In this document: positions 17,771 through 26,039 of the stretch, piece after piece
Position numbering within the stretch: position 1 is the stretch's first letter
How the letters are laid out: every line of letters begins with the position of its first letter
Source: an uncultured Eubacteriales bacterium
GTDB taxonomy: Bacteria; Bacillota; Clostridia; Saccharofermentanales; UBA5734
DNA length: 64,000 nucleotides
Assembly (NCBI GenBank): GCA_903835065.1
Contig: CAILLO010000022.1
Coordinates: forward strand, 1-64,000
Direction of reading: 5' to 3'
Notes under the pieces: generated by a model
What the model was told of the DNA's origin: nothing
Database searches by the model: none
What the model saw: only the letters and a program-made list of their open reading frames with translations
Position numbers and translations under genes: made by a program

Positions 17771-19714
17771 TCAACCGACGACGTCGGTATGCTTGCGTTT
17801 CTGGCGCAGCGGCTCGAACGCGTGGCCGCCGCCCTCGAAGAACTTGCCGAAGAACTCGACGTAGGTGAGTCGGCTCGTGTGCACGTAGGCGCCCAGCGTG
17901 GACAGGGCGAGGTTGAGGCCGTGCCCGGCGAGCGCGACGAGGATGAACATCGGGATGCCGATCCAGGTGAAGCCGGCGATGGAGCCCATCATGTTGATGA
18001 CCATCGCGATGACGCTGCCCGCGAGGCCGAGGGCCAGGATACGGGAGTAGCTGAGGATGTCGCTGAAGTATCCGGTGATGCCGTATAGGTTGTACAGCCC
18101 CTTGAAGCAGCGGACGAGGAACCGCTTCGAGTCGCGGGCGCTGAAGAGGATGATGGTGGCGGAGCCGAGGATCGCCATCCCCGTGCCGACCATGCCGATG
18201 ACGCCGCCGACGGCGATCAGGCCGAGCCCGATCAGGCAGACGTACCAGGAGCCGACGTCGAGCACCGCGTCCCAGGGCTTGCCGCGCAGGACGAGGATGT
18301 AGGCCTTGGCGGCGAGGCCGGTGAAGACGTGGAAGACGCCGATCACCATCGCGACGACCATCATGCGGACCGGGTCCTTGAGCGGGTCGAACCAGAGTTG
18401 CGGGAAGGCGGCCTTCTGGCCGGACAGGACGGAGACGATGTCGCCGAAGAAGCTGCCGAACAGCAGCCCCGAGACGATTGCGGCGAAACTGCCCTGGAAC
18501 ATGAACTGGCACATCTGCCGCATGTTGCCCTGGACCTTGACGCCCCAGATCAGGAATGCGGTGCCGAGGGCGAGGAGCAGGCCGTAGCCGGCGTCGCCGA
18601 GCATCATGCCGAAGAGCAGGAAGAAGTAGGGCGCGACGAGCGGATTCGGGTCGATCTCGCTCGAGTTGGGCGTGCTGAACATACGCGTGATCACTTCGTA
18701 CGGCTGCACGAGGCGCGCGTTGCGGAGCAGGATGGGGAAGTCCTCGCCGGGCTCGGGCTTGCGCAGTTCGACGGCGACCGGGAAGGACCCCTGCAGGGCG
18801 GATTCGACGGTCGCGGAGATCGGCGCGGGCACCCAGCCGGACAGGACGAACACGGAGCCGGTGCGGCCGACGCGGGCCTCGGCCAGGAGGCGCTCCTGCC
18901 GGGTCGTCGCGCCGTCGAGCAGGATCTCGAATTCCTGGACCCACTGCGCCGCCTCGAACCGCTCGGCCTCGAGCGCCTCGATGCCGGCGGAGATCGCGGC
19001 GCGCTCCTCCTCGAGCGAGGCGAGCCAGTCGGCGGGCGTCCGGCCGCGGCCCTGCACGGGGACGGTCAGTCGGGCGAAGCCGTGGCGCTTCAGGAGGTTG
19101 CGGACGTCCTCCTCCTCGTCGCGCAGGACGGCGACCGCGATGCGCTCGACTTCCTCGTCGCGGGAGAAGACCTCGAAGTGGCTGGCGGGGTGGTGCTCGG
19201 CGAGCTGTTCCTCGAATTCGGCGCAGCGGTCGCCGCAGGGCAGGGTGCCGAACCAGACGCGCACGCGCGCGGTGCCCTCGTCGGTCAGGTCCATCGCGAC
19301 GTCGCTCCAGGGGCGAAGCAGGTCGCCCATCGCGCGCAGGCGGGCGAGGCGGCCCTTGTCGGCGGCGATGCGCTCGGTGTTGCGCTCGAACGTGTCGACG
19401 GCGGCCCAGAGCTCGCGCTCGCGACCTTCGACGGCGTCGACCTCGGTCTGGGCGATCCGTCGCTTGAGGGTGAACATCGGCTTCTTCCGGGGGCGGACCT
19501 TCCGGGCCATCTCGAGGACGGCGGACAGGCGTGCGATCTCGCCCGCGACCTCCCGCAGGGCGACGTCGTTGCGGGTGGGGACGAGGCCCGTGTCGCTGCG
19601 GGAAGCGAGATCCTCGACCTGGACGGCGCCGAGGCGCTGGAGGGCGTGGAGCACCCCGTCGTGGGCCGACATCGGGCCCGCCGCGGTGATGCGGCGCATG
19701 CTAACGACCGGCAT
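17771..19714 (-). CDS. ntpI: V-type ATPase subunit I (a subunit)
   Basis: 647 residues. The N-terminal half (about 1-330) is a soluble, coiled-coil-rich arm starting MPVVSMRRITAAG; the C-terminal half (about 340-620) has seven or eight membrane helices including FFLLFGMMLGDAGYGLL and the helix near 550-600 (SYSRILALGLAGSVIAMVINMM) with the Arg essential for ion release. It forms the two half channels beside the K ring. The start overlaps the end of the G/H gene by 14 bases; a second Met at 19699 is possible but the family begins as chosen. Confidence 0.95.
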   Translation of the reverse strand: MPVVSMRRITAAGPMSAHDGVLHALQRLGAVQVEDLASRSDTGLVPTRNDVALREVAGEIARLSAVLEMARKVRPRKKPMFTLKRRIAQTEVDAVEGRERELWAAVDTFERNTERIAADKGRLARLRAMGDLLRPWSDVAMDLTDEGTARVRVWFGTLPCGDRCAEFEEQLAEHHPASHFEVFSRDEEVERIAVAVLRDEEEDVRNLLKRHGFARLTVPVQGRGRTPADWLASLEEERAAISAGIEALEAERFEAAQWVQEFEILLDGATTRQERLLAEARVGRTGSVFVLSGWVPAPISATVESALQGSFPVAVELRKPEPGEDFPILLRNARLVQPYEVITRMFSTPNSSEIDPNPLVAPYFFLLFGMMLGDAGYGLLLALGTAFLIWGVKVQGNMRQMCQFMFQGSFAAIVSGLLFGSFFGDIVSVLSGQKAAFPQLWFDPLKDPVRMMVVAMVIGVFHVFTGLAAKAYILVLRGKPWDAVLDVGSWYVCLIGLGLIAVGGVIGMVGTGMAILGSATIILFSARDSKRFLVRCFKGLYNLYGITGYFSDILSYSRILALGLAGSVIAMVINMMGSIAGFTWIGIPMFILVALAGHGLNLALSTLGAYVHTSRLTYVEFFGKFFEGGGHAFEPLRQKRKHTDVVG

Positions 19715-20057
19715 GGGCCTCGAGGATCCTTGCGGCGACCGCCTGGGCGGCGCTGTCGATCAGGGGTGCGGCGTCGCGGCGAATCCGCCCGGCTTGCTCG
19801 GTCGCCTCGGCGGCGGCGGCTTCGCGCGCGGTCGCGGCGGACTGTTCGGCGTCCCGGATCGCGGCGGCGCGGCGGTCGGCCTCGTCGCGGCGGGCCTGCT
19901 CGACGCGGCTGGCGGCGGCGTCCTGGCCGTCGCGCAGGGCGGTTTCAGCGGTCTTGGCGGCCTCGTCGACGATCGCGGCGGCGGCGGCTTCGGTCGCGCG
20001 GACACGGTCGAGGAAGGCGAAGTCGGGGTGAACGGAGACCGGCGTGTCGTCGGGCAT
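19701..20057 (-). CDS. ntpF: V-type ATPase subunit G/H (peripheral stalk)
   Basis: 118 residues from ATG 20057, which follows GAGG at a short spacing; the frame extends upstream to 20231 but across the promoter. Almost entirely Ala/Glu/Arg helix, as expected of the G/H subunit that coils with E. First gene of the operon in the order G-I-K-E-C-F-A-B-D, the same as E. hirae ntpF-I-K-E-C-G-A-B-D. Assigned partly from position, since sequence conservation in this subunit is low. Confidence 0.8.
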   Translation of the reverse strand: MPDDTPVSVHPDFAFLDRVRATEAAAAAIVDEAAKTAETALRDGQDAAASRVEQARRDEADRRAAAIRDAEQSAATAREAAAAEATEQAGRIRRDAAPLIDSAAQAVAARILEAHAGR

Positions 20058-20362
20058 TGCTGCACCTCGTTCTGCTCGGGTCTGCGGGGAGGGGTTCTCG
20101 TCGAGGTCGCGCTGAATCGCTCGAGAGCATTTCCAGTGTATCGGAGAGGAGCCCGAAGGGCAAGGCGCCCGCCTGCGCGAACTTCCCCAAACTTCCCCAG
20201 TCCCCGGTCGGCTCTGGCATGACAATGGCATGACAATGGTTCTCTAGAAGCTGCCCTTTTGGCGAGTATGTCGAATGATATCTACTCGTGAAAAGGAGTG
20301 GTTCTGAAACGGAGACATGGGGGCATGCGCCCACACGAGCAGGGGGGCTGCAAGCGTGTGCT
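20058..20362. other. Intergenic region with V-ATPase promoter and short tandem repeats (305 bp)
   Basis: Contains the sigma-A-type promoter at 20135-20163. Upstream of it are two direct tandem repeats: ACTTCCCCA twice (about 20180-20199) and CATGACAATGG twice (about 20218-20239). No gene and no strong terminator is visible for either flanking unit. Confidence 0.6.
20135..20163 (-). promoter_or_regulatory. Promoter of the V-ATPase operon
   Basis: Minus strand: TTGCCC (20158-20163), 17-base spacer, TACACT (20135-20140). The leader to the ATG at 20057 would be about 70 bases. Confidence 0.6.
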
Positions 20363-22090
20363 CTACATGTCCAGCGAGACGATCCAGGCGGCGCCCCTGG
20401 CGCGGACCAGCGCCCACGCAGCGAAGGCGACGACCGCCGGGACGCCGAGGACAACCAGGAGCCCGAGCCAGAACGGCATCGGCCACACGAAGACCGGGAC
20501 CAGTCCGGCCGCCACGACGGCGAAGGAGATGAACATCTGGTAGATGACGTTGAGGTTCTGCTTGACCGCCTTCTGCTCGTTGTCCCAGTGGAGCTTGGGC
20601 CACTGGAGGTCGAAGACGATGCCGATCGTGTTGGGCAGGACGGCGCCGATCACGGCGGCGATCAGGAGCAGACCCACGAACCACAGCGGCGGGCCGACCA
20701 GGAAGACGACCATGACGATCGTGATCAGCGTCGCGCACAGCGACAGGAGGACGCCGGTCGCGACCTTGCAGGCGATCTGCGTGAGGTAGGACATCGGGAT
20801 GGTCTTCATGAACCAGGCGCTGGACCCGTCGCGGGAGAGCGCGGACGCCGCGATGCCGTTGGTCGCGGCCGCGAAGACCATGATCGCGAAGCACACGCCG
20901 AGCGCCTGCGCGGCGAAGGTGGTCCCCTGCGCGAAGACGCCGGTCCGGATCATGTCGACCAGGCCCGCGAGGTCCTTGTCCTTCGTGCCGCCGGCGAGGA
21001 ACGGGATGAGCAGGAAGAGCGGGAAGATGAAGTTGAAGAGCACGTTGTTCAGCAGGAAGATCGGCGTGCGGACCAGGATCCGCAGCTCCTTCTTCACGTA
21101 GGTGACGACGGCGGGGGCGGAGACCGTGCCGCGGGCGAACTCGCCGGTGGAAAGGCGGCGGCTGCGGGAGGAGGAGGTCCCGGCGTCGAGGACGCCCGGG
21201 AAGTACAGGAAGTTCCCGACGAGCAGGAAGGCCCCGAAGGCGGCGGCGCAGACGGAGAGGAACAGGAGCAGGTAGCCCAGGCCTTCAAGCGAGCCGGAAG
21301 TGACCAGGGCGCGGGCGGCGAAGCCGGTACCGGGGAACAGGCTGCTCGTGATCTGGGCGACGTTGCCGCCGTCCTGGCCGAAGAGCTTCAGGACGAACGA
21401 GGGGTCCTGGACCTGGACGAGCTTCTGGATGCCGAAATTGAACCCGAGCGCGAGGCCCAGGATCAGGAGGCTGACGACGATGTTGAAGACGTCGCGGTTG
21501 CGCGCGAAGCGGGTGAAGCGCATGACCACCATGACGATCAGCGAGGCGATCGCGAGGGGGATGACCGGCAGCACGAGGTAGACGACGGTCGCGTAGAGGT
21601 AGAAGGCGACGCCCGCGCCGCTGCGGATGCCGAACGTGAGATAGAGCGGGGCGACGATCATGAGGGCGCCGATGTATTCGTAGACGGTCGTGACGAGGAA
21701 CTTGGAGCCGAGGATCTCGTGGGGGCGCAGGGGCAGCGGCAGGAGCTTCTCGATGTCGCTCGAGAAGTAGAAGACGCTGAGGATGTAGAAGATGCCGAAG
21801 AAGAAGACGACGATGGCGCCTGCGCCGGTGGCCACCCCGATGATCGCGGCCTGGAGGTGGAAGGTCTCCAGGGCGGTGTAGATGACGTTGGCGAACAGGG
21901 CGACGGACACGGCGATCGGGGCGAACAGCAGCGGGAAGAGGACGGCGACGGGGAAGCGCCGGCGAGGACGGGCGGGCGCGGTCGCGGAGCCGGGCTTCGG
22001 GGCGCGCATGTCGGCGCGCCGGGTGTCGCCGCCCATGCCGAGCCCGTAGGACTTGAGCATGACCCAGGTGAGTCGCAGCAGCTTCTTCAT
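20363..22090 (-). CDS. ABC transporter permease (large ABC-2-like membrane subunit)
   Basis: 575 residues with about 12 hydrophobic segments and cytoplasmic loops rich in basic residues, for example the N-terminal RRADMRAPKPG region. The segment SSDIEKLLPLPLRPHEILGSKFL is typical of bacterial ABC-2-like permeases in which the full membrane domain is one long chain. Starts 16 bases after the ATPase stop, with GGGGGAG 6 bases before the ATG. With 22107-22871 it forms an exporter or ABC-2 system of unknown substrate. Confidence 0.85.
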   Translation of the reverse strand: MKKLLRLTWVMLKSYGLGMGGDTRRADMRAPKPGSATAPARPRRRFPVAVLFPLLFAPIAVSVALFANVIYTALETFHLQAAIIGVATGAGAIVVFFFGIFYILSVFYFSSDIEKLLPLPLRPHEILGSKFLVTTVYEYIGALMIVAPLYLTFGIRSGAGVAFYLYATVVYLVLPVIPLAIASLIVMVVMRFTRFARNRDVFNIVVSLLILGLALGFNFGIQKLVQVQDPSFVLKLFGQDGGNVAQITSSLFPGTGFAARALVTSGSLEGLGYLLLFLSVCAAAFGAFLLVGNFLYFPGVLDAGTSSSRSRRLSTGEFARGTVSAPAVVTYVKKELRILVRTPIFLLNNVLFNFIFPLFLLIPFLAGGTKDKDLAGLVDMIRTGVFAQGTTFAAQALGVCFAIMVFAAATNGIAASALSRDGSSAWFMKTIPMSYLTQIACKVATGVLLSLCATLITIVMVVFLVGPPLWFVGLLLIAAVIGAVLPNTIGIVFDLQWPKLHWDNEQKAVKQNLNVIYQMFISFAVVAAGLVPVFVWPMPFWLGLLVVLGVPAVVAFAAWALVRARGAAWIVSLDM

Positions 22091-22106
22091 GACGCGCTCC
22101 CCCGCC

Positions 22107-22871
22107 CTACTTCGCCGCGTCCGGGGAAAGGCCGCCGTTCCCGTTCTCGTCGCTGGTCAACTCGAGGAACATGCTTTCGAGCGAGGAGCCGGCCGAGGCG
22201 AAGTGCTCGCGCATCTGATCGATCGAGCCGCAGAAGAGGATCCGGCCCTTGTCGATGATGGCGACGCGATCGCAGACCTTCTCGGCGACGTCGAGGACGT
22301 GCGTGGAGAAGAACACGGTGTGCCCCTTGTCGGCGTGCTGGCGCATCATCTCCTTGAGTTCGAAGGAGGAGCGCGGGTCGAGGCCGGTCATCGGTTCGTC
22401 GAGGATCCAGACGGGCGGCTCGTGCAGCAGCGCACCGAGCAGCACCAGCTTCTGGCGCATGCCGTGGGAGTAGCTCTGGATCCGGTCGGGCATCGCCTTG
22501 GCGAGGCCGAAGCGCTCGGACAGCGCGACGATGCGTTCGCGACGCGTCGTCTGGTCGACGCCGTAGAGGTCGCCGATCCAGTTGAGGTACTCGATGCCCT
22601 TTAGCCTCGGGAACAGATTCGGGTCGTCCGGAACGAAGCCGAAGCGGAGTTTGGCCTCGATCGGCTCCTTCACGATATCCTTGCCATCGACGAGGATCGT
22701 GCCCTCGTCCGGGTGCAGGATGCCGGTGATCATCTTGATCGTGGTCGTCTTGCCGGCGCCATTGGGGCCGATGAAGCCGAAGATCTCGCCCGGGCTGACC
22801 TCGAGGGAGATGCCGTCGACGGCCTTGACGCCGTTGCCGTAGGACTTGCTGACCTTCTGGATGGAGATCAT
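22107..22871 (-). CDS. ABC transporter ATP-binding protein
   Basis: 254 residues from MISIQKVSKSYG; ATG 22871 has GGAAGG 7 bases upstream. Walker A GPNGAGKT at about 36-43, signature region YSHGMRQK, Walker B VWILDEP, then the H-loop in FFSTHVLD. The ABC-2 subfamily (CcmA/NodI type) is indicated by overall sequence and by the cotranscribed permease. It energises transport by the 20363-22090 protein. Confidence 0.92.
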   Translation of the reverse strand: MISIQKVSKSYGNGVKAVDGISLEVSPGEIFGFIGPNGAGKTTTIKMITGILHPDEGTILVDGKDIVKEPIEAKLRFGFVPDDPNLFPRLKGIEYLNWIGDLYGVDQTTRRERIVALSERFGLAKAMPDRIQSYSHGMRQKLVLLGALLHEPPVWILDEPMTGLDPRSSFELKEMMRQHADKGHTVFFSTHVLDVAEKVCDRVAIIDKGRILFCGSIDQMREHFASAGSSLESMFLELTSDENGNGGLSPDAAK

Positions 22872-22970
22872 GGAGGAGCCTTCCTTTCGCATGCCGACGG
22901 CCGATGGGGATGCCAAGGGATATCGTACAGCAGGAAGCGGGTGGATGGAAGAGCAAGGCTCCAGAGTCAA

Positions 22971-23110
22971 TTGTAACGATTTCGAAAGAAAAGGAGCTGT
23001 TTGTAAAGAAAAATTTCATTCCGTATCGGTATTGACGGTAGCGATCCGAATCGTAATTGTTTATAATGAATTTAGTGCTACTGTAATTGTTTTTGAAGAG
23101 CCGTAACGGT
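22971..23110 (+). promoter_or_regulatory. Phased direct repeats and -10 element of the Fic gene
   Basis: Ten-base units resembling YYGTAAYKGT occur at 22971, 23051, 23081 and 23101, with weaker copies at 23001 and 23021. All offsets are multiples of 10, so they lie on one face of the helix. A perfect TATAAT at 23062-23067 sits between two copies; the -35 region is poor (TAGCGA). This arrangement suggests a cooperatively bound repressor or activator. The stretch is conspicuously A+T-rich for this window. Confidence 0.55.
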
Positions 23111-23124
23111 TTTGGGAGTTGCCG

Positions 23125-24627
23125 ATGAGCACTTCAGGTTTCCGACCCGCTGGCTATGATTTTCTCATCGACCGATACGGAGTGGATCCGATTCCGAATC
23201 TTCACCACTCCGGCGTCAGCGCTACCGGTGGCTTCCGAATCGTCAGGGCTGATGATCGGGTTGAAGCGACCTACCCGCTTGCCTATTGGCCAGGAGATCG
23301 GGTCGGAGATCACCTTGAATTCGCGCTCAAAATCGATGGCATCAATCTTGGAGTCCTGAACGATCTGTTCAAAGTGATTCCCGAAGAGGAAATCGTCGGA
23401 TTCGTCTCTTCGAAACCCACGGGGATCTACTCGCGTAGGATCTGGTATCTGTATGAATTCCTGATGGACCGGAAGCTTCCTCTACCGGATCTCCACCAAG
23501 GGAACTACATCGATCTCCTTGATACCGACAAATACTATGCGACAACCAAGCCGGTCCGTGTGGGCCGACAAAGAATGCTGGACAACCTCCTCGGAACACC
23601 GGCCTTCTGTCCCTTGGTCCGAAGAACGGAAATCCTCGTCGAAATGGAAGCGCTGGATCTCATGTCCCATACAGAGGAATTGATCCGCGATTATCCGCCG
23701 GAACTGCTCCGGCGTGCCTTGAATTATCTCTATACGAAGGAGACCCGCTCGTCCTTCCTGATCGAGAACATCCAGCCGAATGGGAATCGGACGGAGAAGT
23801 TCGTCGGTCTGCTGCAGATGGCGGAAGAGCGGGACTTCCTGGAAGCGTCTGCTCTGGTGGGAATCCAGAACCAGATCGTCGACCCCCGGTTCGCGGAGTC
23901 GGGCTACCGAACAGAACAGAACTTTGTCGGCCAATCGGTTTCGCTCACGAGACAGGTCGTCCACTATGTCTGCCCGAAGCCGACGGATGTCCCGAGTCTC
24001 ATGGAGGGTCTCGTCGAGTGCCACCGCCGCCTGATGGGCAGCGGGGTTCCAGCTGTCGTCCATGCCGCCGTGATTTCGTTCGGTTTCGTCTACCTTCACC
24101 CGTTCCTTGACGGGAACGGCCGATTGCACCGTTTCTTGATCCACAACATACTGTCGCTTCGGAAGGTCGTTCCCGAAGGCCTCATGTTTCCGGTCTCGGC
24201 TGCGATCCTGAAGGACCCGCGTGAATACGACCGGACGCTGGAGGTCTTCTCGAAGCCGCTGATGAAGCGGATCCGCTACCGGCAGGACCTTCGGGGGCGA
24301 ATGGAAGTCGAGGGGGATTCGGTAGGATTCTATCGCTTCCTGGATTTGACTTTCCAGACGGAGTCCCTCTATGGTTTTCTGAAGAAGGCTATCGAGACCG
24401 AACTCGTCGAGGAACTCGGTTTCCTCTCGAACTTCGACCGTACGAAACGCGCAATCCAAGGCATCCTCGACATGCCGGACGCGAAGATCGATCTTTTCAT
24501 CGGCCTCTGCCTGCAGAACCAGGGGCGCTTGTCCGCTCGAAAGCGCGAATCGCACTTCGATTTCCTGACTGACGATGAAATCGCAGAAATGGAACAAGCC
24601 GTCCGGGACGGCTACGAATTGGGGTGA
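23125..24627 (+). CDS. Fic family protein (AMP transferase type)
   Basis: 500 residues. Canonical Fic active site HPFLDGNGRLHR at 325-336 (catalytic His325, Gly-Asn-Gly anion hole, final Arg). An N-terminal inhibitory motif S-x-x-x-E-N is present at 210-215 (SFLIEN), whose Glu would block ATP placement, so it looks like a self-inhibited class II Fic enzyme. Such proteins transfer AMP to Ser, Thr or Tyr of a target; the target cannot be read here. The C-terminal 120 residues are probably a winged-helix module. ATG 23125 follows GGGAG by 6 bases; a TTG at 23119 is less likely. Lower GC than neighbours and an adjacent broken gene suggest horizontal acquisition. No antitoxin gene is adjacent. Confidence 0.9.
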   Translation: MSTSGFRPAGYDFLIDRYGVDPIPNLHHSGVSATGGFRIVRADDRVEATYPLAYWPGDRVGDHLEFALKIDGINLGVLNDLFKVIPEEEIVGFVSSKPTGIYSRRIWYLYEFLMDRKLPLPDLHQGNYIDLLDTDKYYATTKPVRVGRQRMLDNLLGTPAFCPLVRRTEILVEMEALDLMSHTEELIRDYPPELLRRALNYLYTKETRSSFLIENIQPNGNRTEKFVGLLQMAEERDFLEASALVGIQNQIVDPRFAESGYRTEQNFVGQSVSLTRQVVHYVCPKPTDVPSLMEGLVECHRRLMGSGVPAVVHAAVISFGFVYLHPFLDGNGRLHRFLIHNILSLRKVVPEGLMFPVSAAILKDPREYDRTLEVFSKPLMKRIRYRQDLRGRMEVEGDSVGFYRFLDLTFQTESLYGFLKKAIETELVEELGFLSNFDRTKRAIQGILDMPDAKIDLFIGLCLQNQGRLSARKRESHFDFLTDDEIAEMEQAVRDGYELG

Positions 24628-24726
24628 CCTTTGCCTGTTCAGGATTCCGAATGGCCAAGAAAGCGACATGATTCTACAAAAGCATGCATTTCAACCAGAA
24701 AATCGCTTCATGGCTTTCAACCGGAA

Positions 24727-24754
24727 TTGTTTTTCCCCAGTCGCGTGATACTAT
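24727..24754 (+). promoter_or_regulatory. Promoter of the NYN remnant
   Basis: TTGTTT (24727-24732), 16-base spacer, TACTAT (24749-24754). It lies in A+T-rich sequence 90 bases before the broken gene. Confidence 0.4.
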
Positions 24755-24789
24755 GAAGGTGCGAGCAGCGATGCCCGCAGGATTCGAAT

Positions 24790-24821
24790 GGGATAGCATG
24801 ACCCTTGTGGCTTGCTATCCC
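24790..24821 (+). terminator. Perfect inverted repeat between promoter and NYN start
   Basis: GGGATAGCA (24790-24798) pairs exactly with TGCTATCCC (24813-24821), followed by TTTAGCTTTT. It could be an attenuator, an intrinsic terminator or an operator. Confidence 0.45.
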
Positions 24822-24842
24822 TTTAGCTTTTCAGGGGGGCCG

Positions 24843-25090
24843 ATGCTTCGCACCTACGTATTCATAGACCAGATGAACTTCGAAATCGCGGTCAATGATC
24901 TTTGCAGAGAATAGAAGCGCGCTGCGACATCGCCGTCTTCGTCAGCGGAGATTCGGATTACATCAGCATCTATGGGGTTCTGAAGACGATCGGTAAATTG
25001 ACGGTCGTGGCTGCAGTGAAAAACCAGAACCTCAACCGGATCCTCCCGCACGTCGATAGTCACATGATCATGATCTGGTCTTTCTCGAGA
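24843..25090 (+). pseudogene. NYN-domain nuclease remnant (internal deletion)
   Basis: Two in-order pieces of a NYN/PIN-like RNase (LabA/Maf1-type) are in different frames. The first starts at ATG 24843 (MLRTYVFIDQMNFEIAV, the Asp-containing first strand) and stops at 24914. The second, around 24902-25080, reads CDIAVFVSGDSDYI, the second metal-binding block, then LTVVAAVKNQNLNRILPHVDSHMIMI. Intact NYN proteins have 60 or more residues between these blocks, so an internal deletion with frameshift is likely, and no catalytic protein can be made. Belongs with the Fic gene to a low-GC island. Confidence 0.65.
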
Positions 25091-25134
25091 ACTGTGAGCG
25101 CAAGTTCACATGACTTGCGTCAAGAAGGGCTCGC

Positions 25135-26034
25135 CTACATCAGCAGCAGCATCTCCCGCAGGGCGCGGCAGGCGGCGGCCGTCGAGATGCCCGACGCGTC
25201 GAGCTGGGGCGCGAGCTCCACGAGGTCGGCGCCGACGATCGTCGGGCGCGCCTCCGCGATCTCGTCGAAGGCGGCCTGCAACTCGCGGAACGTGGCGCCG
25301 CCCGGTTCGGGCGTGCCCGTGCCCGGGAGGGCGCTGGGGTCCAGCACGTCGAGGTCGACGGTGAAGTAGACCGGCGTCCCTTCGGCGGCGAGGCGGCGAC
25401 ACAGCGCGCCGACGCCCAGCAGGGCGTCGCGGTGGAGGTCGAGGTGCTTCCGGGACCAGGCGAATTCCTCGCGGGTGCCCGAGCGGATGCCGAACGAGTG
25501 GATGCGGCCGTCGCCCAGCAGGTCGTGCGCGCGGCGCATCACGCAGGCGTGGGACAGCGGCTCGCCGAGGTAGTCCTCGCGCGTGTCGGAGTGCGCATCG
25601 AAGTGCAGCACGTGCAGCGCGGGGTGCGCCGCGAGGGCCGCGCGCAGGGCGCCGAGCGTCACGAGGTGCTCGCCGCCGATCATGAAGGGGACCTTCCCTT
25701 CGGCGTAGATGCGGCGGGCGGTGGCCTCGATGCGGCCGAGGGCGGCGACGGCGTTGCCCGGGGCGAGTTCGAGGTCCCCGGCGTCGTGCACGGCGCGGTC
25801 CTCGAGGTCGGCGTCGCGGTTCGGGCTGTAGGTCTCGAAGCCCATCGACTCGACGCGCATCTGCATGGGGGCGAAGCGCGAACCGGGCCGGTAGGAGACG
25901 GTGCCGTCGAACGGGGCGCCGAACAGTACGACGTCGGCCTCGGCGCGGGGCGTCGCGGCGCCGAGGAAGCACTGCGGCCAGGTCGGGCGCGCGGCGTCGT
26001 CGGTCAGGCCGGGATAGTCGAGGTGTCCTTCCAT
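25135..26034 (-). CDS. speB: Agmatinase
   Basis: 299 residues. Ureohydrolase metal motifs: GGEH at 120-123, HFDAHSD at 144-150 and TVDLDVLDP at 225-233, giving the binuclear Mn site. Hydrolyses agmatine to putrescine and urea. Its position after speD, speA and speE makes agmatinase more likely than arginase or guanidinobutyrase. Start ATG 26034 lies 5 bases after the speE stop; GGAGG is 12 bases upstream, somewhat far. No clear terminator follows; the gene borders the NYN remnant. Confidence 0.9.
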   Translation of the reverse strand: MEGHLDYPGLTDDAARPTWPQCFLGAATPRAEADVVLFGAPFDGTVSYRPGSRFAPMQMRVESMGFETYSPNRDADLEDRAVHDAGDLELAPGNAVAALGRIEATARRIYAEGKVPFMIGGEHLVTLGALRAALAAHPALHVLHFDAHSDTREDYLGEPLSHACVMRRAHDLLGDGRIHSFGIRSGTREEFAWSRKHLDLHRDALLGVGALCRRLAAEGTPVYFTVDLDVLDPSALPGTGTPEPGGATFRELQAAFDEIAEARPTIVGADLVELAPQLDASGISTAAACRALREMLLLM

Positions 26035-26039
26035 GGGGA

